Below, piece by piece: positions 1-12,926 of a stretch of DNA of 64,000 bases. The stretch is taken from the NCBI GenBank assembly GCA_001599755.1, contig BCHX01000001.1, forward strand, positions 4,278,001 through 4,342,000. Direction: 5' to 3'. The DNA is from Gliomastix tumulicola (taxonomy: Eukaryota > Ascomycota > Sordariomycetes > Hypocreales > Bionectriaceae). Numbering within the stretch: position 1 is the first letter of the stretch; each line of letters starts with the position of its first letter. Position numbers and translations under genes: made by a program. The notes under the pieces were generated by a model, which saw only the letters and a list, made by a program, of their open reading frames with translations, was not told the DNA's origin and did not search any database.

Positions 1-3000
1 TGGTGTCCGATCGCCCAGGTTATCAAGCCATCCGTTTTCCCTCAGCATTGTCCTCAGTTGGTACTTTGTACCGTCTCTGTATGGAGGAGGTAAGGCATAG
101 GTACTTTGTCAATGGGGGGCACGGGACAATGTGGACAGCAGCGGATACACCTCTCTAATTCACACCCCCCTCCTGTAGCCCTGTCGCAAAGGCCAGGGGA
201 TCCTGGGCCACTGTTGATGGAAAAGAGAAAACCGGTAGCTGATTCGATAGTATCACCTCGTTGAGAAGGAGAGCTCGGCCAGGCTTGGGTGTAACGTCGA
301 AATCCTTGCACCTGAAGGAGATGAATCAAGCCTCTCAATGGTTAGTCAAGGCGTGCATCCTCGTGCGCCTGTGTCATGGCAATGGTGGTGCAGAGAGACT
401 AAGCCGCCAGACCATGGCGGTATGCACATCGTATTCACAATCACGCCTGGTGACCAGCCGTTGGCTGTGGGTGCACGCAGCGACAGGGGCGCGGTGCGCA
501 TTTGTGCATGGGGCGGGGGCTGGATCGTGCATTGGCGGTTTACTTGGTGGATGTCCCAACAAGATGGAGTGAACGGGAGATGCTGCAATTGTCACCGTAT
601 TTCCAGCACCGTCTGTCTCGGCCTGATCTTGGATCTACTATCACTGCTAGGCAGCGGCGAGCAGGAAACCTGAAAGCCGAGAGCTGAAAGCCTCGGATGC
701 CGTATGTCCAAGGGCACATCTTTGCATTTCCAGGGGAATGTGAACGTCCAACGGCATCGATAAGGCTCAGCAAGGCTATTGGATCGGTAAAGACGGCCGG
801 ACACAGACGGTGAATATATAAGTCAACAAGAATGACATATCGGACGGAGCCGTGAGTGTCAGCCAGGGATGGAGAGCCTCAGAACGATGGATCGCGGTTC
901 GTCCTTGTAGCCATGTGAAATCGGCCATCGTTGGCGGCATGGCTATTCATCGGAGAGACAAGCTATCAGCATTCCAAACATGCTTCTCTGATGAACCGGT
1001 TGCTTGGCAGGTTTTTGGATGGAAACCAGTGCCTTCGGCCAGCCGCTAGTACCTAGTATTTCGCAGATCATAGTGAACAGTGGGGTGATGACGAGGAGCG
1101 CAAAGGTTGGGCTTGTCGAGCAGTGACGCAAGTCGTGGAGCTGAGCGACGGGGGGGCGTAGCGATTGCTTGCGTTTTGGTCGACCTGCCAAACTGATGGC
1201 TCGATGAGTCGCCTGCTGAAGAAGCATGCCTAATCCCGCCGTCGCATCGTGATCGCATAACCTTAGGCCAAGGTCTTCATATCCACGTGTCTCCCGAAGC
1301 GCCAATCGAGGCCGTCAACTTCACGTTGGAGAGCCAAATTTGAGGGGGGTGTGTTGCTAAGACGAGGGTGTCAGTGAGCCTCTGGGTGCCGGAATTTGCT
1401 TGATTGGAGAATTGACGCCTGTGCGAGGGCTGTGTGTAACTCGTCATGTTGTTCTCCAGCGCCGGGTGTCATGTTTACGGATCCCGGAGTCTGCAAGTAA
1501 TAATCATTCTGACCCAGTGGTTGGGGTCCGCCGGTAATGTGAGACCGGTTTCTTCAATCCTGCTCGAAGAATTCGATGTTTTGAGTATGGGAATCTGGGC
1601 TTCTGTCATATGGAGAAACGCCAACCCGGAGAAAGCGGTTCGGGCAAGGGGGACTGGGCATGAGACCGTCTGCCCCATCACCTGCCCCTTGGGAGATCCG
1701 GGAGGATGAACGAGATCACGTCACCTGATAAAAGACACCAAGCAGTGGTTAAGTAATGATGTCGAGTGTTGAAGGAGATCCGGCTGCGCGGCTGGAAAAA
1801 TTGGGTGTGCACGCAACGGAGAAAGGCTTGGTGTGGGACAACTTTTTTTTTTCCTTCATTTTTTACGGAGTGCCTGCCCTCCTGCACAAACTGGCAGCTC
1901 ATCGAAGCAACGCCAATCTGGAAGGAGCACGCCGGTCCTGTCCAAGCCTCCTGCCGCTAAAAACGGTTCCCAACGGGACACCGTCAATTCCACTTCAGGC
2001 ACATGTACCCAGTTCCTCGCGCAACACTGGGCTCAGGCGTGTGGGAAAGGTACAGCAGGTTCTTTGTATCGGCAGGTACGGACGGGACCATGAGAGCTAT
2101 CGACTTCCAACTGGAAAGACCCATTGGTGGCTTGCCCAATAGTGAGGCAGGTACCCAGGGAGCACCTGCCTCCTTACTAGAACCATCCCTCAATGACGGA
2201 AGGAAGCAGCTGAAGTCATCTTCCGGTTCCCCTGATCATGTTCTCGAGCCACAGCTGACTTGTCATGGGGTGAAGGTGACAGAACCTCCTCCAGATCGGA
2301 TTTTCTTCCTGTCATCGCCGTACGGCATTCCTCATTGATTGCGCAAACCGCTCGCCCCCAACACTACGTGGAGAGAAGGGGGGGGGAAAGGCAAGAAAGC
2401 CCGAGCAAACGAGCACATGCCATGAACTCCCCCTTGACTGACCTGCCGGGGTTTGCCTAAACAGGCGCGTCGCTCGGCTACGAAAATTGTCTGTCTTGGA
2501 CAGCCCTGTTCCAGCAATTCGATAATTCCAACGCCCAGGTTCTACCTTATTGAGCCTCCAGATCAAATTGGATGAAAAAGATCCGGACTGCCTGATGCAG
2601 CGCAGAATCACAAGATTCAACAGATCTCCATGCACCGGCTAGTCTAATCATGACTGTCCCTCGTCGAGATTCACTAATAGTACTCCTTGCAGTGCCTATC
2701 AGTCAGTGCCTGTCCTTCAAGGACGACAAGGCGACCGCTTCTGTAGGCATGCGAATCGCACCCAACCCGGCCAAGGCCTGGTTTGTCATTGCTTGCTCAG
2801 CAGGCGCCAGGCTCGGATTAAAGTGCCTCAATTCCATGGCGTGCCCTCAGCATCGTACTTTGGTGCTCTAGCTGCATGGGTCTGTACCCAGTACTTGTCT
2901 CGGCACGCCTGCTGCGAGCCGAAGTGCACCCGGCTGACAGCGTCCCATCCCTGAATATCCTGCACATGGGCAACTGGAATCATCGATTGATCAGACAGCA

Positions 3001-4726
3001 ATGGGCGCCCTCGTACCAGATACCTGATGTGGTGGCAGGGGCCAGCCATGCTCGGGCCCTAGCAGTTAGCCCCTGTCGAGTGCCGTTCCGGATCCGCGTC
3101 CGGACTCCCATTGGGCGGGATGGGCCTTTAGGTGCCTCCAGATGGGTTTTTAGGCGCAGTGGCGTGGGAAATTCGATATTGTGGTGTCACTGCTGCCATT
3201 GTTCGACTGGGAAGGCTCAACGTCTGACGCCTCTGGGGAGACTGAGGGCACAAACTGACCTGTAGGGATCGACGAGCGATCCCCCGGCGTGGGCAGCTTG
3301 CCTCGGATGCAACTCATGTCTCGAACAGCGAAAGGGTCTCCCGATCGGCCCCGTTCTGTACCGTAACGTATGGTGTCTTCTGGCTTCTGAGTATCCTTGG
3401 CTCTCACTTCTGCAAGGCAAGCGCAGTGGCTTGCTGGGCCGGCCGCTCCTCTTGTGGTCACGAAGAACGAGAGCCGCACAGAAGTTCCTCGAGCAGTGTC
3501 TTTTGCCTCTCTATGAATCTCTAAACTGAGCCTCGTCATCATCGCCATCGCCCAAGGCGGCACTAAAGCTCCAAGGAGCCGGCCAACAGACTGCCGCTCG
3601 TGACCAGCCTAAGGTAAGCTACATCCTACGTCACTCCGACCGGCCAGCCAGACCAGCCTCCTCCGATCGCGAGGCGTGTGTCTAGAGACTCATACTACTA
3701 ATTCCAGGCCATCGCCGCCTAAGGTACTGGATCTTCGCAGCTGCCTCACCCGACGGCAGCATATACTCTGCAGCCAGAACACAACCAATATGGCGCTCGG
3801 GGATGCCGATGTGCATCCGCTTGACCAATAAATTCGTTCCCAAGTCCTCCTCCAGCTGTCCGTCCAAGTTTGCGACCTCATCACTGCATCTAGGCTCCTC
3901 CCCATGTCTCGCGGAACCCCGTCCGCATGCCGGGTGAGTGTGTGAGTGTGAGTGCGTGTCCTTTCACGGGATTAGATCCCCCGGGGAGACTGCGCTGCCT
4001 ACCCATCCATCCGCCCATGGTATGTTTTGCCTTTCCTGAAACGCCGCTGCCGCTGCGCCTACACACAGGCGGTCCGGACAAAGTTCCCTCCCCCCCAATA
4101 TTGACCCTTTTTCTAGTACTCGTACATAGCAGCATTACCATGCTACATTAGTCCCAAACTAATCCGGCATCGAAAGCGGTTTCACTGCCAAAAAGTGCCC
4201 CAAGAGCTATTATCGGCCCAAGGGGTCTAGCACCTTCTCAGATGATCGCTCGGGAGGCATACTGTTTTCAAGTGGTGGCTTGTGAATATGCAGCTAGCAG
4301 GACTAAGGCTGTCTGTTGACGTGTCAGTAACCTCACGAGGTCTTCCAAGGTTCCTGGTAGGTTCCGATCTCGTCGTTTCTGTGGAGGTGTCTGCATGCTA
4401 TTATTTGAGCTGCCCACCACACACCATCTCTGAGACATTGATACCGGGCTGGACTGCCAGTCGTTGTGGAGTGCCGCTTCTCCTCTTTTCGTGCAGCTCA
4501 AGGTCCTGGGCAAGATTTGCGAGATCTGTCACTTAGACGGCGATTCTCGTCACAACGAGCAGGCTCGATCATCGATCGCTCCAGCACCCGTCGGTTTCGA
4601 CAGGGGAAATGGCCGCTCACCCATTTCGGTGGCTTTTCGAGTTTTGACCGCACAGGTGAGAGGTTGAGGCCATGGCACGCTGATCTTTCCAAACCGGTTG
4701 AATGTTGGGAAGAACCCCTGCACACC

Positions 4727-4746
4727 GTGCAGTGCAGTGCAGTGCA
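4727..4746. repeat. Short tandem repeat, four copies of GTGCA
   Basis: Four perfect 5-bp units lie in tandem inside the gene-poor left region. It is a simple microsatellite-like tract with no evident function. Confidence 0.8.
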
Positions 4747-5821
4747 GAGAACCTGGGTAATAAGAGCACACTGCGAGCGGTGAAAGCTGCCAATCGCATG
4801 CCACCACGACTGAAGGCGCCCGCAGGACCTTGTCTCACCAGGTCGTCACTTGCAGGCCAACCGGGTTCCTATCGGTTCGGGAGCTTTGCATCTGTCCCCC
4901 TGGCCAGTTCCCGTTGGCCTAGACAATTCTCTCCCCATGCAGGCAGGAGTGAGAGGCCGCCGCCGTCGCTGCCACCACCACCACCTTCCTGGTGATTGGC
5001 ACGCCATGGCCGAGAACTATTGAGATGAGTCCAGGGCATCCCGAATTCAATGCCGCTCTCCCGACTGCGTAGGGGTTTGTCTACAACTCATAGTTATGTT
5101 TTCTATGAAGAGAGCCCAGTGAAAAGAAACAGTGCTTTGGACCCTGCGTAATTGCGGACCAGTGACACGTCTGGTCAAACATTCCATTCAGGCTCGTCAC
5201 TCAACAGACCCTGCAGATCGCCCCCTGTCTTCGCCGACCATCTGGCCCGCGCGACAGCAAGCCCAGTCTCGGTGCCTAGCCCAGATAGCAAAAAACCAGG
5301 ACCTGGGCATCATGAGCCCAGCAGTCCGTCCAGAGGCCTCACTTCAGGCTCTTAGCCCAGTACATACATTACAAAATATACGTCGAGTCCAGATCTAATT
5401 AGTCGTAAGGCGGCGGCTCTCCCTGCAGCCAGGGGGGGGTCGGGAGTCCCATGGCTAGCCAGCCATCCTCGCCACCTGTCAAGACTATCTCTTCCTAGCG
5501 CCATACGAGTTCACAGATTGGGACTCATTATTGCGAATCACACGAAAGCAAAATATACATGCATACATACATTCCTTCCCCACCGCCCTCCAGCCCCCTG
5601 ATCCATGAAGTGTCGGGGCATTTTCTCCTTCGTCGTTGGACGGGCTGGCTGGACATGGGGTGCAAGAACAGGTTTTCCGTAACTGATCTCGTCGTCCCCA
5701 TGGGTTTTGGTGTTACACAGGGTCGGTCGAGGATGATGGATTGCTGACCACCACCATCACCACCAGTGTGCCTCGCTCGAGTCTGTATCCATATGGGATC
5801 GACAATGGGAGGTCACTCGCA

Positions 5822-5843
5822 TGTATGTACGTACGTACACGTA
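5822..5843. repeat. GTAC-rich microsatellite
   Basis: A run of overlapping TGTA/CGTA/CGTAC units forms a self-complementary tract in non-coding sequence. No gene association is visible. Confidence 0.6.
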
Positions 5844-6515
5844 CAACGTCTTTTCCTCGGTGGCGACCTCGCCAACAACCCGTCCGTCGATCCCGTGCAT
5901 CCAACTCCATACACGGCTGACTTGACCCCTCCACTTTGTCCCCGGCTCGCCTTGCGTCTGGGAACTCGCAAATCCTGGAAGAAGCAATTGATGCATGCAC
6001 TGGCATGTCACCTTAATTTGGGGAGAAATCAAGCGTTGCCAATATATTGCCTGCCGCTCCCTCCCCTTTGCAGGCAAGTGCTGACGGTGTGCAGGCAGAC
6101 TAACGCACGCGGCTGCTTTTGTCGGACGCCTTGTCTCAGTGGGTGTCCAATCCGAGGCCAGGGATCTGTTGGTTCAGTGTGATAGCGACAAGCCATGGTG
6201 ACCAGGGTGCAACTCGTCACATCTCAGAGACGGGATCGAAGGCAAGGGACACGGCACGAGTCCTAGAGTGAATGAGGTATCGACTTCGCTTGCGTTTTGT
6301 TTAATCCAATCTGCCTAAGTAGTATTTTCTGGTATATGCCCTGTATCCAAATGGGTCCCATTACCCTCCACACGCTATTTTCGTCTTGCCTTGCCTTGCC
6401 TAGCTACTTAGATGTACTCACAAAAAGATGAGCTCAAACGCTCTCGACGACGACGACGATTACATCTCGCTTCTGCTTCTTCTGGCTCCCTGCCATATCC
6501 TTTTTTTTCTTCGTT

Positions 6516-9500
6516 CTACTCCAGCTCAAGACCAGCCTGTTTCATAAGACTGTAGAAAATACCCTGCTTCTTCCACAACGCCGAGGGTGTGTCGAACTCG
6601 GCCACCTCACCCTTGTCTAGGACAACCACACGGTCGCTGTCGATGATGGTGTTGAGCCGATGTGCGACGGTGATGATAGTGCGGTTAGAGAAGAGGGGCG
6701 AGCGGAGTGTGCGCTGAATCATAGCGTCGGTCTGGATGTCCACGGCCGCGGTGGCTTCGTCGAGGACCAGGATGTTGGAGGGGGTGAGCATGGCGCGGGC
6801 GAGGTTGACTAGTTGGCGCTGGCCTTGAGAAAGGTTGGACCCTGGCAGGAGTTAGCGTGCTGTGAGGCAACTTGAAGGGCTGTGCGTGCAGAGGGTGTGC
6901 GGTGAGAGGTGAGACCGGGCGTTATGAGACATGACACGTCAATGTGCAACTCCCCGAGTCAAAACATCATAGCGGCGAGCCACATGTCAATGAGCCCACC
7001 ACTCCATCCACCGCCATGGTTTTTTGCCACAGCAGCAAGCGTGTAGACCAGTCCAGCTTCATGCGAAGCGAGTGGCGAGCGGGAGAGAGAAGAAATGGAA
7101 AGATGAGTCGGTGCTAATTGACTTACCCCCCTCGTTGATTTTGCCCTCTAGGCCACCCTCCATCCCAGCAACGTGGTCTTTCAAGCGCGCATGATCTGTA
7201 GAAGGCAAGTCAGATTCCGTGGTGTCCTCCGGGTGACTGGTCCAGTAATAAATAATTGCGTGAAACTCACCTAGTACGCTCCAAAGCTCCGTATCATCAT
7301 GTACATGAGCAGGGTCGAGATTGTCCCTGACAGTGCCCTCAAACAGCGCTGCATCTTGAGGGATAATGGCGAGCCTCCGTCGGAGGTCAAGAAGACCGAT
7401 GCTTGACGTGTTCAGGTCGTCAATATCAATGTGGCCCGTAGCCGGCTCAATGAGACGGAAGAGGGCTAATGTGAGCGAGGACTTGCCAGCGCCAGTGCGC
7501 CCGACCACGCCAATCTTCTCGTGGGACTTGATGTCGAGAGAGATGTTCTTCAAGACCAGATCCAGGCCCTCGCGATACCGCGTGCTGTAGTTCTTAAAGT
7601 CAACCTCGCCGCGAGCAGGCCAGGCGACAGGCGGCCGGCGGTTCGAGATGATCTCGGGAGCCTCGCTGGGAAGTCTAGCATATTCCAGAACACGCTCAAC
7701 AGCGACGATGTTGGTCTCGACCTCAACCGTCTGGCGGACGATCCAGTTAAGCGCTGTCGTGATCTGGAGAGCATACGACATGGACAGACCGACAAAGCCA
7801 GGGGTGAGGCCGCTGTAGCTCACCACGGAGGCGATAGCCAGGCTTGCAGCAGCCAGGATGACGATGGCTCCGAGGAATTCTAGACGGACAGCGAGCCAGC
7901 GGTTGGCGCTGATGCTGGGGAAGTACGCCCGGAGGTTTGCGTCGACGCGCCACTCGTTCTCCAGCTGGAACCTATTTTCCTGACGGTAGGCCCTAATTGT
8001 CGAAACTCCTCCAAGCGACTCCTGGAAGTGGGCATAGATGGGACTGCGGCTGACACTGTCCAATCTCTTCAGCTCTCGCGAGGTGCGAAGGTAGTATCGC
8101 TGGACCCAGTAGTACATCAAGCCCAAGGGGATGATGAAGACAGCGAACGCAGGCGTGGTGACGCAGATGATCACCATTGTGAACCCTGATTTTGCCGTGT
8201 TGATGAAGAGCTGGTTGAAGGTCCGGGCCAAAACCTCGTCAACTTTGTAAATGTCGCTAGAGAACCTGTTCAAGATCCTTCCAGTTGGTGTCGTGTCGAA
8301 GAAAGACATGGGAGACCGGAAGATGGCGTTGGCCATGCGCTCATGAAGCTTTCGAGAGGCCTCGATGGAACAGAAGATCCAGAGGATCAGCGTCTGGACA
8401 ACAGTCAAGAGTGACGAACCAATACCGAAAGCAAAGTAGATGCCAATGTATGGTCCAACATGCTGGTTCGACAAATTCTTCTGGTTGGCTTCGGACCACA
8501 CCTTGAGCCATATAGAACCACCCATGCTAGCTGCCTGCGATGCAATGAGGGCAAAGAGATATATCGCAACAGCATAGAGGTTGTTCTCCTTTGCGTACTC
8601 GCCATACACGGACCATTTGACCTTGCCTTGCTCGACGAACTCCCGCTGTTGCTTCGTTCGGCCGCTTTGCTCCTCGTCGGTGAGCTTCCCCCGAGGTCCA
8701 CGGAAGCTCGCAGAGCTTGCGCGGCGCAGAGTCGCCATGCTTCCCGCCCGGGGCTTGATCGCCAGTGACTGACCCGTTCTTATCGGTGCCATCTCCGGAA
8801 CTTGCTCCTGGCTCTCTTCCATCTCCTCCTTTGTTTGGCTCGACTCGGGCTCGATCACCGTCGACGTCTCACTGCTCGATCCGCTCGAAGGCCCTGAGGA
8901 GCTCTCTGAGTCTTGACCTGCGGTCTTCATCATCTCCAGGACCTCGCCCTTCATCGCAACGAGCTGCTGATAAGTGCCGCGCTCCGTGATCTTGCCCTCT
9001 TGGAGCAGGGTAATGAAGCTTGCCTGCTGAAGGATGTAAATAGTGTTGGTGGCCAAGATCCTGGTCTTAGTAGACAGAAGACCCCGGGGTCCAAGAACTT
9101 GTTCCATGATGTGCTTGCCAACGTGCGAGTCCACTGCGGAGAGGACATCGTCAAGTAGATAGATGTCGGCCCTGGCGTAGACGGCCCGAGCCAGGGAAAG
9201 ACGGGCTTTCTGACCACCGCTAAGCGAGATACCCCGTTCACCAACAACGGTCTCATCGCCATCGGGGAGCTGTGCGAAGTCGTCAACAAGCGCACAGGCC
9301 TTGACTGTACGCTCGTAGAAGTCCGAGTCGTAGCGGTAACCAAACACGATATTCTCCTTGACAGTCGCATTTAGGACCCACGTTTGCTGGGAGGCGTAGG
9401 CCACTGTTCCCTTCACATGAACGCTACCATCGACCTTGTATAGGTCTCCCAGAATACTCTGCAACAGAGATGACTTTCCGGATCCAACACGACCAACAAT

Positions 9501-11588
9501 GCAAGAAAGCTCGCCCTTGTACGCCGTGTAGTCGATGTCCTGGAGCACATGACGGTCTTGATGCCGATCCCAGGAGAAGGTCCCGTTTCGGATGATGACG
9601 GACTCCTCGCCCATCTCCTCGGGAGCTGGTCCCACAGTAACGGCATCTGCCTGCAACTCCTCTGCCTGTAGGAAACCAGTGATACGGCCTACAGCCACGG
9701 ATGCTTCGACAACGGAAGTAATGACCATGGGTAAGACCGCAAGAGGAAAGGTGAGAAGGTTGAACAACGTCAGCGCTGGGAAGACGATTTCGGTCGTCAG
9801 CGGCTTATCCTGGGTCAAAACGAAGACAGCGAAGGTCGAGCAGGACACGAAGAACGGCGCGGAGGACCAAGTGAAGTTGGCGACGGCCTGGGTTGCGCCA
9901 ATCTTGCGCAAATTCTTGAGCTCCTGCTCATTACGAACATAGTTGAGCTTGTTCATAAAGGCAGAGCCCCAGGCATACAACTTGATCGACTTCATGTTGG
10001 TTACAATCTCAGTGATCAGTCGGCTCCGAGCATCCTTGTTCTTCATCTGGCTCTTCTGCATTGACTTCATGATCTTGGCCACGAAGCCCTGGACTGGCAT
10101 CATGACGATCATGACGATGATTCCGGCCATCATGGACCATCCTACCAGGTTGTGGAGAGACACCATGCAGATGACAATTTGGAAGGGAGCGGACCACAGC
10201 TGCTGCGCAAACTGGGTGAGATCTTGCAGGCGCTGAGCATCCACAGCCATGTAGTTGACAATGTCACCCGTTGTCTTTGTCGATCTGCCTTCGTTTGACA
10301 ACTTCAGTGACTTTCTGTAGATTGCTGAGGCCAAGCCGCCTTTGATCCGCATGCCTGTCTCAAAGGTGCGCTGGAAATATTGGTGGATCATTGCCGTCTG
10401 GAATACGGCACAGCCAAACATGGCCAAAGCGATGGCAGCTCCTTGAATGATGGGTTGAGGAGTCTTTCCTGGGCCGTAGGAACTTACAAAGGCTATCAGC
10501 AGTCGGAGCAGCTGTGGTTGAGCGTACTGAGAGATATCATTCCCAACCTTGAAGACAGCAGCGACCACATAAGGTCCTCCGTAAGCACGAAAGATGGCGA
10601 TCCATAGGGAGGGAGAGTTTGGGTGTCGCTTCAGTTGTGACTCCCAGGCGTTGTCGAAGGCCGCACCAGTAGATTTGGTCTGGTCCACTTTCGCCAGACC
10701 CCAAAGGTCGTTCTCGGTAAGGAACACCTTGTAGCCTTGCCTCATCAATGGCGTCATCCAGTCGAAGGTGAGTCGTGAGAAGACCGTTGCGTATTCGACT
10801 GGGCACTCCTCGTCCTCCTCAATGGCCTCATATCCGTCTCCACGGGAGTGCCGCGGCCACAGCCATTCGACCAGAAAAGCAGCCAGGCTAAAAGCAAATC
10901 CAACACAGTATGATACAAAATAAAGCATGCTCTTGGCGTATATTTGTTGGGAGATCAAGGATCGAAGCTTGACGGCCGAGGCGATGATGAGGAACAGCCA
11001 GTAGAATAGAACGACGCCGTTAGGGAATCGGATGCGTGAGTGCTCGACCCATTGAACGGAGAAGATGACCCCAAGGGAGAGGATCTCGAGGACCGTGGTC
11101 CATACTCGGAAATCGCGAGGCGCAACGGCACCGAAGCTAATGACTTGGGCGACAAGTTGGATGGCGTGAACTGCGGCGACCAGAACGACGAGCGTCTGCA
11201 GATTATCAAACTATTAGCAAGACCTGGGAACAAAATAGCAGTACAGAGCAGAGTGGGAACCTAGACATACCTGTTTCAGCCAGAAGTGTAGGTTCTTGTC
11301 TGTGCCCATAACCTGCTTCTTCCTCTTCAGGTGCCATACCGCCCCCGAGCCCAGGACCAGGCCGAAGACGGCGACGGAGAGGATCCAGACATCGATAAAG
11401 CACGGCGTGAAGTCATAGCGGTGCGGACTAAGCGGTCCCCAGCCCTCCTTGTTCGCGCAGAGGGGCTCTCGGGTGGTCGAGGTAGCTGTGAGGTAGTCGC
11501 TGCCGAGGTTCTGCAGCGCCCGGTACCCCGTGAAGGAACCGGTGCTGAGGAGAATCTGCTGGGGATCTAAAGAATCGAGAGAATCCAT
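6516..11588 (-). CDS. YCF1: Vacuolar ABCC (MRP/Ycf1-type) glutathione-conjugate transporter
   Basis: Full-length ABC subfamily C transporter, 1545 aa from four exons: 11588-11271, 11195-7271, 7195-7127 and 6841-6516. Introns are 75, 75 and 285 bp with GT..AG ends, and the total is an exact multiple of three. The N-terminal extension (TMD0, about residues 1-200) is of the Ycf1/MRP kind. It is followed by a first membrane domain, NBD1 (Walker A GRVGSGKSS near residue 673, signature LSGGQKARLS near 763, Walker B ending LLDD as in the degenerate first site of ABCCs), a Ser-rich phospho-linker, a second membrane domain and NBD2 (Walker A GRTGAGKSS near 1338, signature LSQGQRQLV, Walker B LVLDEATAAVD). 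Ycf1 pumps glutathione-metal and glutathione-xenobiotic conjugates and bilirubin into the vacuole. The start is the first ATG of the frame; a further-upstream open stretch has only GTG. Exon 3 encodes just 23 residues just before the NBD2 signature. Confidence 0.95.
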
Positions 11589-12926
11589 GGCTAAGGAGGT
11601 GTCTCGGAGCGCAGTGGAAGACTCGGTGTTCACGTCGTCATCGCCACGCACTCTCGGGTCGTCGCAGCGGGCAGCGGGCAGTGGGCAGCGGGAGGTGTCG
11701 AAGGGTAGCGTCGGGTCCTTGTGTTCGGTGTGACGAATGGGGTAAGAGATTGGTCAATCGATTCCGCGACAGCCCTCACCAGCGCGACAGGAATTCCACC
11801 GATGCAGGGAGTAGGAGGTGGAAGAAGAGTGAAGCAGCCTCAGCCTGGGAGGAGGCAGAGTTTCAATTTTGCGAGAACCCGTACCGTCGATACCTTTTTA
11901 GTCCATTACCCATAATCATGGGAACTGGAAAGAGCGAGAGGTGGGTGGAGTTCCGCCCTCGGCGCTGGGAAAGTACGACCCGGTACGAGTTATCGGCGGG
12001 CAAGGCAGGTATTCGATACGTACCCCCAGAACAGGCGGAGGCAGTTTGTCAGCACGAAACCGGTGAAGATGGACTTTGCACGCTTTAGAATTTGCTAGTG
12101 GGGACCGAACGTGAGAAAAGATGGACGAACTGGCAGTTACCTATCTCCGTGAACTTTTCCCCGCCCACGAAATGGATGGAAGTGATTCGCAGATCCACGC
12201 GCCGTTCAAACGCTCACTGCGGGTGCAGTTGCAACGCCTCACCAGCGGCCGCCTAGCCGTGAGACACTGCCAGGCCGGTGAGACGGAACCGGTAATGTCC
12301 CCTGTCGACCCTGTCAGATTTTCCGGCTCGTCGGCCGCCTTGCGTTGAGTCAGACGGCGTGCCATGCAGCACGACGTGCATGTTAGTGCCTCATGGTCCC
12401 GTTTCTCGTGGTAGTGCAAATGCAGTCAGCCAGCTGCCTTCACGCGAGCACAACCCATTTTCACCCATCACCCGTGAAATGCTACGGAACCTCTCTTTGC
12501 TACTGATATCACTGTCGTCGGCGACGTAATGCCACACGTTGACCCAATCTAGGACACTTTTCCCCTGTGACTTTCGGGGCTCAAAGAACGTACCATATTG
12601 TCCATATAATCAGTAAGCCAGAGGCGAAATGAAATGATGCGTCCCAAGGCCTCTTTCCTTCCACCACCCTTTAACAAAGTACCGTCGAGTAGCACGGTAT
12701 AGGGAACCCATTGCCAATCAGACGGGATTACAGCAGGCGGTGAGGGTCAGCAGTAAACAACCTAACTCGCCCTGGGCGTAGATCTTGTAGTGGTTGCTTT
12801 ATGGTCAAATACTACTAGTAGTAAAAGCTTGAGCTGTAGGACCATACAGTTTGGGTGTGTATATGGCTCAAGTTTTTTTTAACTATGTACCTCCCAGCCT
12901 ATTCTAGGTGTGAAATTTATGTTGAT
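11589..12926. other. Intergenic region upstream of the ABC transporter
   Basis: About 1.3 kb holding the promoter and 5' leader of the ABC transporter and the 3' UTR of the DUF1749 hydrolase (both minus strand). Open frames here are short and unrecognisable. A short A/T run near 12871-12880 lies close to the expected 3' end of the hydrolase transcript. Confidence 0.5.

Larger units (their letters stand above)
1..6515. other. Gene-poor region, no supported gene
   Basis: About 6.5 kb upstream of the ABC transporter's 3' end. All open frames on both strands are short (under about 140 codons), start mostly at non-ATG codons, show low-complexity or proline/serine/arginine-biased translations, and none joins to a neighbour through plausible splice sites into a recognisable domain. 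The base composition is not AT-rich, so classic RIP-mutated repeat debris is not evident. Small tandem repeats occur at about 4727-4746 and around 5822-5843. The part next to 6516 must contain the transporter's 3' UTR. A non-coding transcript or a fast-evolving small gene cannot be excluded. Confidence 0.6.
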
